A stretch of 64,000 nucleotides of DNA from contig CM042023.1 of assembly GCA_023525975.1 (NCBI GenBank), positions 16,169,501 to 16,233,500 of the forward strand, written 5' to 3'. A program made the translations under genes and the position numbers. A model generated the notes under the pieces. That model made no database searches and was not told the origin of the DNA. It saw only the letters and a program-made list of their open reading frames with translations. Within the stretch, counting starts at the first letter, position 1. Each line of letters begins with the position of its first letter. The stretch is from Smallanthus sonchifolius (taxonomy: Eukaryota; Streptophyta; Magnoliopsida; Asterales; Asteraceae). Positions 1 through 9,424 of this stretch are shown in pieces.

Positions 1-112
1 ATACTATTTAACTACCTGTTTTGTCCAATAAAAACTCCCACATCTCCAAACTCTTATTCCATCCCTTCATAAACCATTACATCTTTCTGAAAAACATCCC
101 AATTTCAAAGAG

Positions 113-496
113 ATGGCTTCAAAGACCAATACCCCACTAGCAGTCTTTCTTGCACTCAACCTATTGTTTTGTGTACTAGCCAGTGGTTGTACCACCTGCC
201 CAAGCCCTACCCCAAAACCAAAGCCGCCATCCACCGGAACCTGTCCCAGGGACGCCCTTAAACTAGGTGTGTGCGCCAATGTGCTTGGCAGTTTACTTGG
301 TCTAGTCGTTGGAGACCCACCAGTTAAGCCATGCTGCAGCCTTCTCGAAGGCCTTGTTGACCTCGAGGCTGCTGTGTGCCTTTGTACTGCTATAAAGGCT
401 AATATTCTTGGAATCAATCTGAATGTGCCATTGTCCCTCAGTTTGCTTCTAAACGTTTGTAGCAAGCAAGTTCCAAAAGATTTCGTATGTGCTTAA
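113..496 (+). CDS. Hybrid proline-rich protein / 8-cysteine-motif protein (14 kDa DC2.15-like)
   Basis: A complete 127-residue single-exon reading frame. Residues 1-25 form a hydrophobic signal peptide, residues 26-43 a short proline/lysine/threonine-rich linker (CPSPTPKPKPPSTGT), and residues 44-126 the eight-cysteine domain with the order C44, C54, C74-C75, C89-x-C91, C116, C126. That spacing and the CLC triplet are diagnostic of the lipid-transfer/2S-albumin-like fold of plant hybrid proline-rich proteins. Family members are secreted to the cell wall or plasma-membrane interface and are linked to wall structure, cold or defence responses; which applies here cannot be read from sequence. 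The length is typical of the small DC2.15 class with a short proline domain. The first ATG is in a good context (aaagagATGGCT). A TATA-like TATTTAA at 5-11 and a CCAAT at 25-29 could be promoter elements, but most of the promoter lies outside the window. Translation is uninterrupted, unlike every other coding region here. Confidence 0.93.
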   Translation: MASKTNTPLAVFLALNLLFCVLASGCTTCPSPTPKPKPPSTGTCPRDALKLGVCANVLGSLLGLVVGDPPVKPCCSLLEGLVDLEAAVCLCTAIKANILGINLNVPLSLSLLLNVCSKQVPKDFVCA

Positions 497-1483
497 GTGA
501 TCAAGCTATTATGTAACCTACCATGTGTGTTTGTTTTGTTGTGTGAGACAGTGAGAGTGTTTACGTATTGTTTGATCTCTAAAATGGGAGAAAGCATTTT
601 AATTTCTTTGTAATATTGGTTTGAAGAATTATTTTGTGGAATGATATTTTATATTTGAAGCTTTTGTTTATTTCGTTTGTTTTTGCACGTCTTGTTTAGG
701 TTGAAAGGATGGTGTAAATGTTTGATGTCGGACGGCTAGATATAATATTTTATTGTCATTTGAAACAACTTACCAGAAAAGTGATTATCACCGATCGAAT
801 ATTACCGGGGATTACACAGGGGATTACAATCCATCGATAATTACCGACATACTAGCGATGGATATCAAACAAATCTATAAGTGAAAATTAAAAGATAAAA
901 ACTATAAATATCCGTCAGTAACCGACAAACGGTTAAACCAGAGGAAAACGACTTAAAATAGTCATTTTAATATTAAGGGTAAAATAGTCTTGTTATTTTA
1001 TTTTGGTTTTTAATATTAAGGGTAAAATAGGTACTTATACAAACTTAATAGATTTGTAACGAATGTTAATGTTACATAGCCTATTAAAGATAGACGTAAA
1101 GACGCTACTTTTATAAAATAACTAGCTTAGAACTCGTGTAATACATATGATAAAAAATATTAATATATAAAATTATTAAATATTAATGTATATATTTTAC
1201 AGGTGTAAAAATCTATTACATATATTAAGGATAGAATACAATATTCAAAATATGTAAAAACTAATATATAATTGGGTTTCGAAAATACGTTAATTACTAT
1301 TTAATGTAATTTGACTTTCATTACTATTTGATTGTAAATAAAAGTTACATAATTAGATTTTAAAGTTTCTTATATTGAGAGATATATTAAAATAAATGTG
1401 TTTTATTAGTATAATTAGTATTTTCTTTAAAAATATATTATTATTAAAAGAAAGAGGTGTATTTAATAACAGACAGATACGAG
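497..1483. other. 3' flank and AT-rich intergenic DNA, no gene seen
   Basis: The first ~160 bp are T-rich and probably hold the 3' UTR and poly(A) region of the preceding gene, though no canonical AATAAA is evident. From about 780 to 960 there are moderately GC-richer pieces such as ATTACCGGGGATTACA and CCGTCAGTAACCGACAAACGG that look like eroded transposon subterminal sequence, but no ends could be paired. The remainder is AT-rich with no open frame of credible composition. Confidence 0.5.
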
Positions 1484-1882
1484 AAAAAATGATGAGAATG
1501 AATATGGAGGAAACACGTGGTATGAAAAACCTTTATTTATTAGATAGTATAGATATAGATAAGGATTTTTTGCTTAATTAACTCTTTTAATAAATTTAAT
1601 ATTAATAATTTTGAAACCATTTCTTTGTAGAGGAAAGTTCATCAAAACAAGAAAATTATATGAGAACATAGGGAACAAACTTAAAAAATTATGAGAATGA
1701 ATATGAAGACAGCATGTGGTATGAAAAAACTTTAATTATTAGATAGTATAGATATAGATAAGTATTTTTTTGCTTAATTAACTCTTTAAATAAATTTAAA
1801 CTTAATAATTTTGAAACTATTCCTTTGTAGAGGAAAGTTCATTTCATACCAAGAAAATTATGTGAGAGCATAGGAAACAAAC
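1484..1882. repeat. Tandem duplication, two copies of ~198 bp
   Basis: Copy 1 (about 1484-1680) and copy 2 (about 1684-1882) share the same order of blocks: ATGAGAATGAATATG, GGTATGAAAAA, TTAGATAGTATAGATATAGA, TTTTTGCTTAATTAACTC, TTTGTAGAGGAAAGTTCAT, AAGAAAATTAT, and a closing ACAAAC. They differ by scattered substitutions and small indels, so the duplication is not recent. A 61-codon open frame overlaps copy 1 but has no recognisable content. Confidence 0.8.
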
Positions 1883-2028
1883 CTAAATCATTAATTTTTT
1901 TTATCCATGGTAAAAACAAATTAAAATTTTATACTTCATACATACAAATATGTATGTTTATATACATAAAAAAACATTAAACTAGTTTTTTTTAAATATT
2001 TTTATATATTTAAAAGTTTGCTACACAT

Positions 2029-2150
2029 ATGTTGGTTATGTGTAGGTAAAAAAACCTACACATGGATTACACATGTGTAGGTTTATATATAAACAAAATG
2101 TTGGTTATGTGTAGGTAAAAAAACCTACACATGAATTACACATGTGAATT
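2029..2150. repeat. Palindromic repeat pair (GTGTAGGT...ACCTACAC)
   Basis: Two near-identical ~63-bp units each contain TGTTGGTTATGTGTAGGT, an A-tract and ACCTACACATG, forming a hairpin; the first unit then carries the mirror ACACATGTGTAGGT. The same sequence recurs at 16809-16844, immediately beyond a CACTA terminus. This may be a MITE family or a CACTA target repeat; it is not assigned. Confidence 0.65.
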
Positions 2151-2215
2151 ACACACATATACATACAAATACACATGCATATACATATACACACACATAC
2201 ATACATGTTTTACCT

Positions 2216-2311
2216 TGTTTGATCATCAATGACTCCGATTGATTATCTTTGGCTCTAATTGACTATTATTGGTCCTAACTGATAATCAACGGCTATAACT
2301 GATAATCATTG
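2216..2311. repeat. 20-bp minisatellite, left part
   Basis: Degenerate tandem 20-bp units of the type TGATAATCAACGGCTATAAC run into the left end of gypsy element A and resume at its right end. The last five bases here (CATTG, 2307-2311) are the target-site duplication of element A. Confidence 0.8.
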
Positions 2312-2932
2312 TGAAAGGACCCAAACCGGCCACCTCTCATAGTTGGCACAAACAAGTATGAACATAGTTCCTAAACTTCGAATAAACATTAATTCAAACA
2401 GCGGAAGTCTTAACATATTTCAGAGTCAAATAAAGCTTTTAATTCGACATTGTTCAACATTTAAAAAACTAGCAAATGGGGATGTCAGTCTTCATCGGCA
2501 ACAACCATCCAGCCATCTTCTCCTAAGCCCTCACGGCTTCATATCTTATCCTTTCCTTTGCTACCTGATGTGCATACTAAAAATAGTCAGCTAACGCTGG
2601 TGAGTTCAAGTTTTCTTTAACTTTGGATAAAAGGATTTTATTTCCTTTTAAAACGTTCTTTAAACATGCATATTATATTATACTCGTAATACAATAAAAC
2701 TTTCTTTCTTTCTTTAGATACATACGTATTTACTTTGTGCTCTTTTCCTTAAGTCATACATTATAAGTCTAAATCTATATCTATCTGTAAGCGTCTCTGT
2801 GTTCTTAAAAGAACCGGGGCAAATGTTGTTTCCTAAGGCTCTACGTCCAAAGGCCGACATCGCCCTCTCTATGGAGTCCCCGAAGGAACCTGTGTAGTAC
2901 CCGAAGGAACCTCTGTGTTTTTTATGTGTGTA

Positions 2933-2934
<2 letters not shown>

Positions 2935-2988
<54 letters not shown>
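2935..2988. repeat. (AT)n microsatellite
   Basis: About 50 bp of uninterrupted TA dinucleotides within the inserted solo LTR. Confidence 0.95.
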
Positions 2989-2991
<3 letters not shown>

Positions 2992-4257
2992 TTTAAGTAT
3001 TTTTTCACACAATTTGAGTTTTAAAAAGGGTTTTCACCAAAGACTAATCACACACACCGGGCAGTGTACCCGTCAGATAGCAATATAGTAAAGGTAAGAA
3101 CCGGATATCAATCTGTGGAATGCAATAATAGACCAGAACTAAGATTCAATCAAGTGATGGTAAAAAGATATTTTGAAGAGTTTGTTTTACTTAACTAGCA
3201 TGCAAATATATAAACTAAGCTAAGATCACAAGTCAAACAATCTAGGAGAAAATATCACTTCGCCGTCGAATCCATCTAGAATACATTTAATACACTCATA
3301 GAAGCATGGCAAATACACGAAACATAAATTGACTAAATTCTCGTCAAAGATATCTAATCAAATGACCATTCGGAAAGCTAGCATGAATTATACAAACCAA
3401 CCACCTAAAGTCATACAATGAAGCTCACGTGTTTAACAATCATGTCAATGTTTATAAAGATTGAACTAGCTTCCGATTAAGGTACACTAATCCAACAACT
3501 AGTTGGAAAGATAATATGAACAACACACTACCCACCTCAAGTTGATTAAATTAGACAACAATATGCATTTCTTCAACATACAATGTTCATACAAAGGCTA
3601 TATAAATTAGGAGAATGTGTCAACAATTCCTAGATAAACATAAAACTAAACATGAAACATCATAACAAACACTTTGTCTTTCCAAACATAAGCATAGGGA
3701 TACACATACAAATATAATGATTCATAAACAAGACTTCATCCATCATTCCTAGTCAAATGCCATAAGCTAGTATAAATACATACACCAACCCATAAATATA
3801 AGCATAAACCACAAGTTTTTCAACATAATATGGTTTACACAAATACAAGTCTTGTAAACAACTCAAAATACTCGAATATATAATTTCATCGAAGAATAAT
3901 CATACGGTTGTCATAATATTAACATAATAATTGCCAATAATCCATGAATGTTGTCAAATGTATCTAAACCAAAGTGAACAAGAGTTTTAGCTCATCATGA
4001 GCACCAAAATTACAAATAAGCAGGGAAAAATAGTGAGAAACATGATATGAAAACAAGAATCAAACCACTCCTCCAAGCCTAGATGTTGTTGTTGATGTAT
4101 GGTGATCCTCTTGATGTTGTATCCTCTCCAAGAAGCTTGAAATGTGTTGGAACAAGGGTAATATGAGCTGGAACAAGGGTAATACGAGCTGGAACAATGG
4201 GTTTTTCTCTCTGGTTGCTGAATATTTGAATGAGAGTTTAAGTTCTGTTTAAATAGA

Positions 4258-4563
4258 AAAGGGGAGGCACGACCGTGCCAAGAGAGAGGGCACGACCGTG
4301 CCTGGTACAAAGGCGCGGTCATGTGTAGGTCTTGACACGACCGTGTGGCAGAGGGTTGACCGATCCGGAGCTTCCATTGGGTACCACTGATCGAGGACGT
4401 ACAGCTGTTCAGACTCATGAGGTGACACACGACCGTGGGGGGCCAAGGCACGGTTGTGCCTTGGATTTTGGCTTGGCGCGGTCGTGCAAGATGTGGGCGC
4501 GACCGTGCCTAGGGTTTGCAAGCTTGGCACGGCCGTGCCAAGTAGGGGGCACGACCGTGCCTC
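4258..4563. repeat. Array of GGCACGACCGTGCC near-palindromes
   Basis: About ten copies of a 14-bp near-palindrome (consensus GGCACGACCGTGCC; variants include GGCGCGGTCGTGC, GACACGACCGTGTGG, GGCACGGTTGTGCC and GGCACGGCCGTGCC) at irregular spacing in ~300 bp. The block is far richer in GC than its surroundings. The open frames on both strands here are translations of the motif, not genes. Confidence 0.9.
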
Positions 4564-5319
4564 CATCACAGAAACCCTAAAACTTCACTTTTTATCCTGG
4601 AATTTTCTTGTTTGTTCACCAAGCTTCACAAAAACCTACAAAACAAGAAATGAAGCAAATAAGTGTCTAAACGTTGAATATAACCAAGAATTAATCGTTA
4701 AATGAGCGAAGTTCTGTGCCAAAAAGATGTGTAAATACTAACACATCAGTTTTCCCCGAAGGAACCTATAACAGATAACCGTCTTCACCAGAGCATCCGT
4801 CGTTACCCCTGTTAACCAATTGCAACTTCACCCGTACAGTGCCCTGCCGAGCACTGTGTCGGTTATTCACATGGTACGTCATAGTCTAGATCCATGACGC
4901 AACATCGGATTTGGCTAGAATTAATCACTAGGACTATACTACTACCTCAAGACTTGCTACTGTGGTTAGGGTAGCACTAGCCTCTAGGACTATGATATCA
5001 CCCTAAGTCTTTTCTCATTTGGGTCTCATACTCTGACAGATTAGACATTGTATTTGACTTATTCTTCTTCTCTGTGTTTATAAAACATATACTTAAATAA
5101 GCCATTCTTTTTCTTTGCAAACGTTTAAGTAATAAAATACATTTATTTTAAATGTCTAATTCTTGAGTATGCCCACCACCCTAAAACAGTAAAAATAGGG
5201 ATTCTTGAACTCACCTGGATCTTCGGTCTATTGCGAAAACTAAAAAGATTTGGGCTACATGAGTGCTACGTGATCTGTACGAATACAATACATGAATTCG
5301 GTTAAACTTTGCTAGTGTC

Positions 5320-5590
5320 GGCTGACACTCTGTAGTGTCGACCAACCAAACAGAGTATCGCCCGAGAGTGTCGACCAAGCAAACAAAGTGTCGCCCCACA
5401 TTGTCGACCAGGAACTCTGAGTGTCACCTGAACTTGCGTTCCGGATTTTAGGAGGGCAGACCCTCTTGCAAACTCTCTGACCGACTCTCTAGCCGACTCT
5501 CTGGCCGACTCTCAGATGGCCGACTCTCAGCTTCTTCCTCGCTGAGAGTCGCTACATGCAGGTGGCCGACTCTTGAGAGTCGGCTTAAGA
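5320..5590. repeat. Element A LTR motif arrays (GTGTCG and GAGAGTCGGCC)
   Basis: A run of GTGTCGACC / GTGTCGCCC motifs (5320-5430) is followed by six or more CCGACTCTC motifs and two inverted GAGAGTCG copies (5475-5590). The same arrays, with fewer units, occur in the other LTR at 14630-14880. The inverted copies could pair in RNA. Confidence 0.85.
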
Positions 5591-5654
5591 ACATTGAGCA
5601 GTTGCAGATTCGATTTTTGATCCAAAACCTTAACTTTTTTCGTTAAAAACGTTT

Positions 5655-5677
5655 ATCTAGCTTCCATGAAGCTAGAT
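5655..5677. repeat. Perfect hairpin ATCTAGCTTC-CAT-GAAGCTAGAT in the A LTR
   Basis: Ten-base arms around a three-base loop. The equivalent is at 14946-14968 in the other A LTR and at 46615-46637 in element D; element B has a variant at 35654-35676. Outer TTTTTACGT / ACGTAAAAA arms flank it in the family. Confidence 0.85.
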
Positions 5678-5973
5678 CTGAGCTTAGATTCACTTTTCGT
5701 ACGTAAAAATCCAACCTTTATGTGAAAAAGTCCCATAAACCCTAAAAACCCATTTCTATAAAAAACGTAGATCTGAGGTTGATTCTTACCTCAAAAGGTT
5801 GTGTTTGCTTTGTGAAACTTGATCCAAATCACTGGAGAAACGTTTTGAGACTGATCTTGAGTTGATCCAAGTTATCTTGAAGCTTTCTCTTTATAGAAAT
5901 CTTTTTCACTCTCTTTATGGTTTTTGAGTTGGAGAAGATGATGGAGAAAATGAGGAGGATGAGTTGATTCCTC

Positions 5974-5985
5974 CTATTTATATAT
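5974..5985 (-). promoter_or_regulatory. TATA box of the element A left LTR
   Basis: On the minus strand ATATATAAATAGG precedes the motif-array leader. It corresponds to TATAAATAGG at 15265-15274 in the right LTR. Confidence 0.5.
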
Positions 5986-6074
5986 ATATCGGCCCAGTAG
6001 AGTCGAGCCCAAGCCCGCTCCCTACTAACCATTAAACCCCCGCTTAATTTCCAATCTCGTTATTTTTTTATACA

Positions 6075-7529
6075 TAGGGTATAACTCCCTCATTTTTTAT
6101 TCAGTTTCCCACGTGGCTTAAGACCCCTTTCGATGTTTCCATTGAACTTTGACCAGTGGAATAACCTTGTTGCGTAGTCGCTTATCTTTTTTGTCCAAGA
6201 TTTATATTGGTTCCTCTATATAGTTAAGGTTATCGTTTACTTCGATATCATCAAGTTGAACATACTTCGACTCGTCCGATAAGCACTTACGCAAGTGTGA
6301 CATGTGAAAAGTAGGATGGATTCCACTTAATTCTTCTGGCAGCTTTAGACGATACGCTACTTCCCCAACTCGTGCCACCACTTTAAACGGTCCAACAAAC
6401 CTTGGACTCAACTTCCATCTATTCCGAAATCATATTATTCCCTGCCAAGGGGACACTTTCAACAGTACCATATCCCCAACTTGAAACTCAAGATCTCTCC
6501 TCCTTCTATATGCGTAAGACTCCTGCCTATCCTTAGCGGCTTTCATATGAGCTTTAATCCGGTCAAACTTCTCGGAAGTTGCTTTGACCACGTCAAGACT
6601 TGCGAAGTCTTTCTGCCCGATTTCGCCCCAATAGACTGGCGTCCTACACTTTCTTCCATACAACATTTCATATGGTGGCATGTCAATGGTTGAATGATAG
6701 TTGTTGTTATAGGAGAACTCCGCCAGTGGTAAGTGACTGTCCCAGCTTCCACCAAAATCGATAATACATACCCAGAGCATGTCTTCGAGTGTTTGGATAG
6801 TCCTTTTGGACTGTCCATCGGTTTATGGGTGATAATTTGTGCTGATGTTGAGTATGGTGCCCATTGTCTCATGGACTTGCTTCTGGAACCTTGAGGTGAA
6901 TCGTGTGTCCCGGTCAGACACGATTGACAAGGGCATACCGTGTCTGGCCACGATCTCATTGATAAACACTTCTGCTAGTTTCTCGGACGAGCAAGTCTCA
7001 CGTATCGCCAAGAAGTGAGCACTCTTCGTCAGCCTATCCACAATTACCCATATGGTATCATGACCCTTAGCTGTACGCGGTAGCTTGGTTATGAAATCCA
7101 TGGTAATGTGTTCCCACTTCCATTTGAGAATAAATAATGGTTGCATCTTCCCACAGGGATTCTAGTGTTCGGCCTTCACTTGTGAACATGTAAGGCACTT
7201 GCTCACATAATCAGTTACATCATTCTTCATGCCGGGCCACCAATATTCTTTCTTTAGATCATGATACATCTTGTTGGTACCGGGATGGATAGAGTAGCGA
7301 GACTTATGAGCTTCATCAAGAATCTTAACTATAAGCTCACCACCCTTGGGTATCCACATCCTCCCAAACTGTGTTCGTACTCCATAAGCATTAGTTTCTA
7401 ACTTCTCTTGTTGACCCACTATTCTTTCCCGTTTGATGTTTTCTTCTTTCAAAGCTTCATAATGGGCATGTTCTATTTATGTCATAAGGTCTGGAGTTAT
7501 GACCAGCTGGTAGGCTTTCACCTCGATAG
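6075..7529 (-). pseudogene. Element A integrase and chromodomain (broken)
   Basis: Integrase inserts element cDNA into host DNA; the chromodomain would target it to particular chromatin. Visible are the zinc-binding HHCC region (SRYSIHPGTNKMYHDLK..., then CLTCSQVK), the catalytic core beginning MDFITKLPRT with WVIVDRLTKSAHF and VSDRDTRFTS, and the GPFKVVARVGEVAYRLKLP tail. The chromodomain follows (ILDKKDKRLRNKVIPL, VQWKHRKGS) and runs to about 6075, where the deletion that removed the PPT begins. The frame from 7452 down to 6075 is constant but broken by stops near 7477, 7162, 6823, 6430, 6202 and twice in the chromodomain. The stops at 7162 and 6823 replace expected Gln codons and the one at 6430 an expected Arg codon, consistent with C-to-T changes. 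Confidence 0.88.
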
Positions 7530-7539
7530 GAGTTGTCAC

Positions 7540-9424
7540 CTTCTTTTGACTTAAGGCGTCGGCCACCACATTTGCTTTTCCTAGGTGGTAAAGGATTTCG
7601 CAATCATAGTCTTTCAACAGTTCTAACCACCTCCGTTGTCTCATATTCAATTCCTTTTGCTCAAAGAAGTACTTCAAGTTTTTGTGGTCGGAGTAGATGG
7701 TGCACTTGACTCCATAGAGGTAATGGCTCCAAATTTTTAAGGCAAAAACAACCGCCGAGAGCTCAAGATCGTGAGTCAGGTAGTTGACTTCGTGAGTCTT
7801 TAACTGCCGTGACGCATACGCGATCACCTTCCCTCGTTGCATTAGCACACAGCCTAACCCCTAACCTGAAGCGTTGGAATACACCACTAGGTCTTCGTTA
7901 CCATCCGGTGAAACTGGTGCTTGGGTTAATCTCTTCTTTAATTCTTTAAAGGCATCAGATTGGGCCTGGCCCCATTCGTACTTTACTTCCTTTCATGTCA
8001 ACTTGGTTAACGACGAGGCTATCTTTGAAAAGTCCAGGATGAACCTTCGGTAGTAGCTTGCTAACACTAGGAAACTTCTTACGTCTTTTGGTGTCCTTGG
8101 GACTTCCCAATTCCAGACTGCATCAATCTTTGCTGTGTCTACCATGATGCCTTCTGCATTAATCATATAGCCTAGGAATTGGACTTCCTTTAGCCAGAAT
8201 ACGCACTTCGAAAACTTAGCATATAAATTTTCCTTCTTCAGTGTGTCCAAAACTTCTCGTAAGTGACATGCGTGATCACCTTCGCTATTAAAGTAGACGA
8301 GAATATCGTCGATGAAGACTATTACTGACCGGTCTAACATTGGTCGGAACACTCTGTTCATCATATCCATGAATGTTGCGGGAGCATTCGTTAACCCAAA
8401 GGACATTACACGGAACTCGTAGTGTCCATACCGTGTGCGTAATACGGTTTTGGGTATGTCTTCATCTCTTACCTTTAGTTGATGATAATATGACCGTAGG
8501 TCGATTTTCGAGAACCATTTTGCGCCTTGTAGTTGGTCGAACAGATCGTCGATCCTGGGTAGCGGGAACTTGTTCTTCACGGTTCTTTTGTTCAATTCTC
8601 TGTAATCGATGCACATTCTCATGGCACCGTCTTTCTTTTTGAAAAGAAGCACTGGAGCACCCCATGGTGAAATGATCGGTCTGATAAATCCCTTTTCCAT
8701 AAGCTCCTCTAGTTGGGTCTCAGCTCTTTCATCTTAAGTGGTGCTAGCCGATAAGGTGCTTTGGCAACGGGCTGAGAACCTGACATCAAATCAATTTGTA
8801 ATTCCGTTTCTCGATCAGGCGGCAATCCAGGCAATTCTTCAGGGAACACTTCCGAATAATGGCACACCACAGGTACATTGTTTATCTCTTTCACTTTCAC
8901 ATCTTTGTCAATCACATAAGCCAGGTATGCCTCTCATCCGCGCCTCATATATCTTTCTGCTTTCATCATTGAGATTACATTTGTCATTGGGATGTATTGA
9001 TCCCCGTAAATCACGATTTCGCTGCCATCAGGAGCGTTGAGCTGAGCCAATCCATCCCTAATACTACATCGAACCCACCCAAGGCTATAACGAATAACTT
9101 GACAGGAAATCTATGGTCCTCTATCTTTATGGTAACGTCGTCTACCAGTTCTACTACTTTTGTGTTTCTACCCACTGCAGTCTCCACACTAAAAGCCCTT
9201 TCTACCTTGGAGGTTTTGTATTTCAGTCTTTTACAGAACGAAGAGGATATAAAACTTTTACTAGCACCTGAATCAAACAGAACAGAAACAAAGGCGTGGT
9301 CAAGGATAAACGTACTTGACACCACGTTGGGATCTCCCCTTACATCTTCCCGCATCAGGGCATAAGCTATGGTCCTCGCTCTCCCTTTCTCATCCTCCTT
9401 TGTCTTTTCATTGTTTACCGCCCT
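7540..9424 (-). pseudogene. Element A protease, reverse transcriptase and RNase H (broken)
   Basis: The protease motif is VLFDSGASKSFIS (about 9250) and the flap region ends VVLGMDWL. The RT shows MRMCIDYRELNKRTVKNKFP, KIDLRSYYHQLKV, SFGLTNAPATFMDMMN and the catalytic FIDDILVYF, one variant from the usual FIDDILVYS. RNase H retains the 7848-7477 part (KVIAYASRQLKTHEVNY, SDHKNLKYFFEQ, GKANVVADALS). Frameshifts lie near 9030 and 8710, and in-frame stops near 7993 and 7861. The protease-RT linker (8915-8709) carries the chromovirus LPGLPPDRETELQIDL signature. It is inactive as it stands. Confidence 0.9.

Larger units (their letters stand above)
2922..4748. mobile_element. Probable 1.83-kb solo LTR inside the element A LTR, TSD GTTTT
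   Basis: Aligning the two A LTRs shows that this block is absent from the right copy. It is bounded by GTTTT at 2917-2921 and 4749-4753. Its termini, TTATGTGT... and ...ACACATCA, are near-inverted (one mismatch from TGATGTGT/ACACATCA), as expected of an LTR, and no coding sequence lies within, so a solo LTR is the simplest reading. It holds an AT microsatellite, a leader-like segment with CGGGCAGTGTACCCGTC, and a striking GC-rich palindrome array. The family is not recognised; orientation is unknown, although the position of the array suggests the minus strand. Confidence 0.65.
2312..6079 (-). repeat. Element A 3' LTR (left copy), interrupted and end-truncated
   Basis: It matches the 13506-15396 LTR from TGAAAGGACCCAAAC onwards. 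It is interrupted at 2922-4748 by a probable solo LTR. Its inner end stops in CGTTATTTTTTTA near 6075 without the GGGATGTTACA seen at 15386-15396, and chromodomain coding sequence follows at once, so a deletion removed the LTR terminus and the polypurine tract. It contains the conserved block (about 2560-2610), the GTGTCG and GAGAGTCGGCC motif arrays (5320-5590) and the hairpin module (5630-5710). Confidence 0.88.

Noticed and set aside
1396..1581. 61-codon frame downstream of the HyPRP gene
   Set aside because: Its composition is AT-driven and it ends inside the tandem duplication; there is no domain or codon signal.
4249..4580. Overlapping GC-rich open frames on both strands
   Set aside because: They are translations of the GGCACGACCGTGCC array inside a probable LTR.
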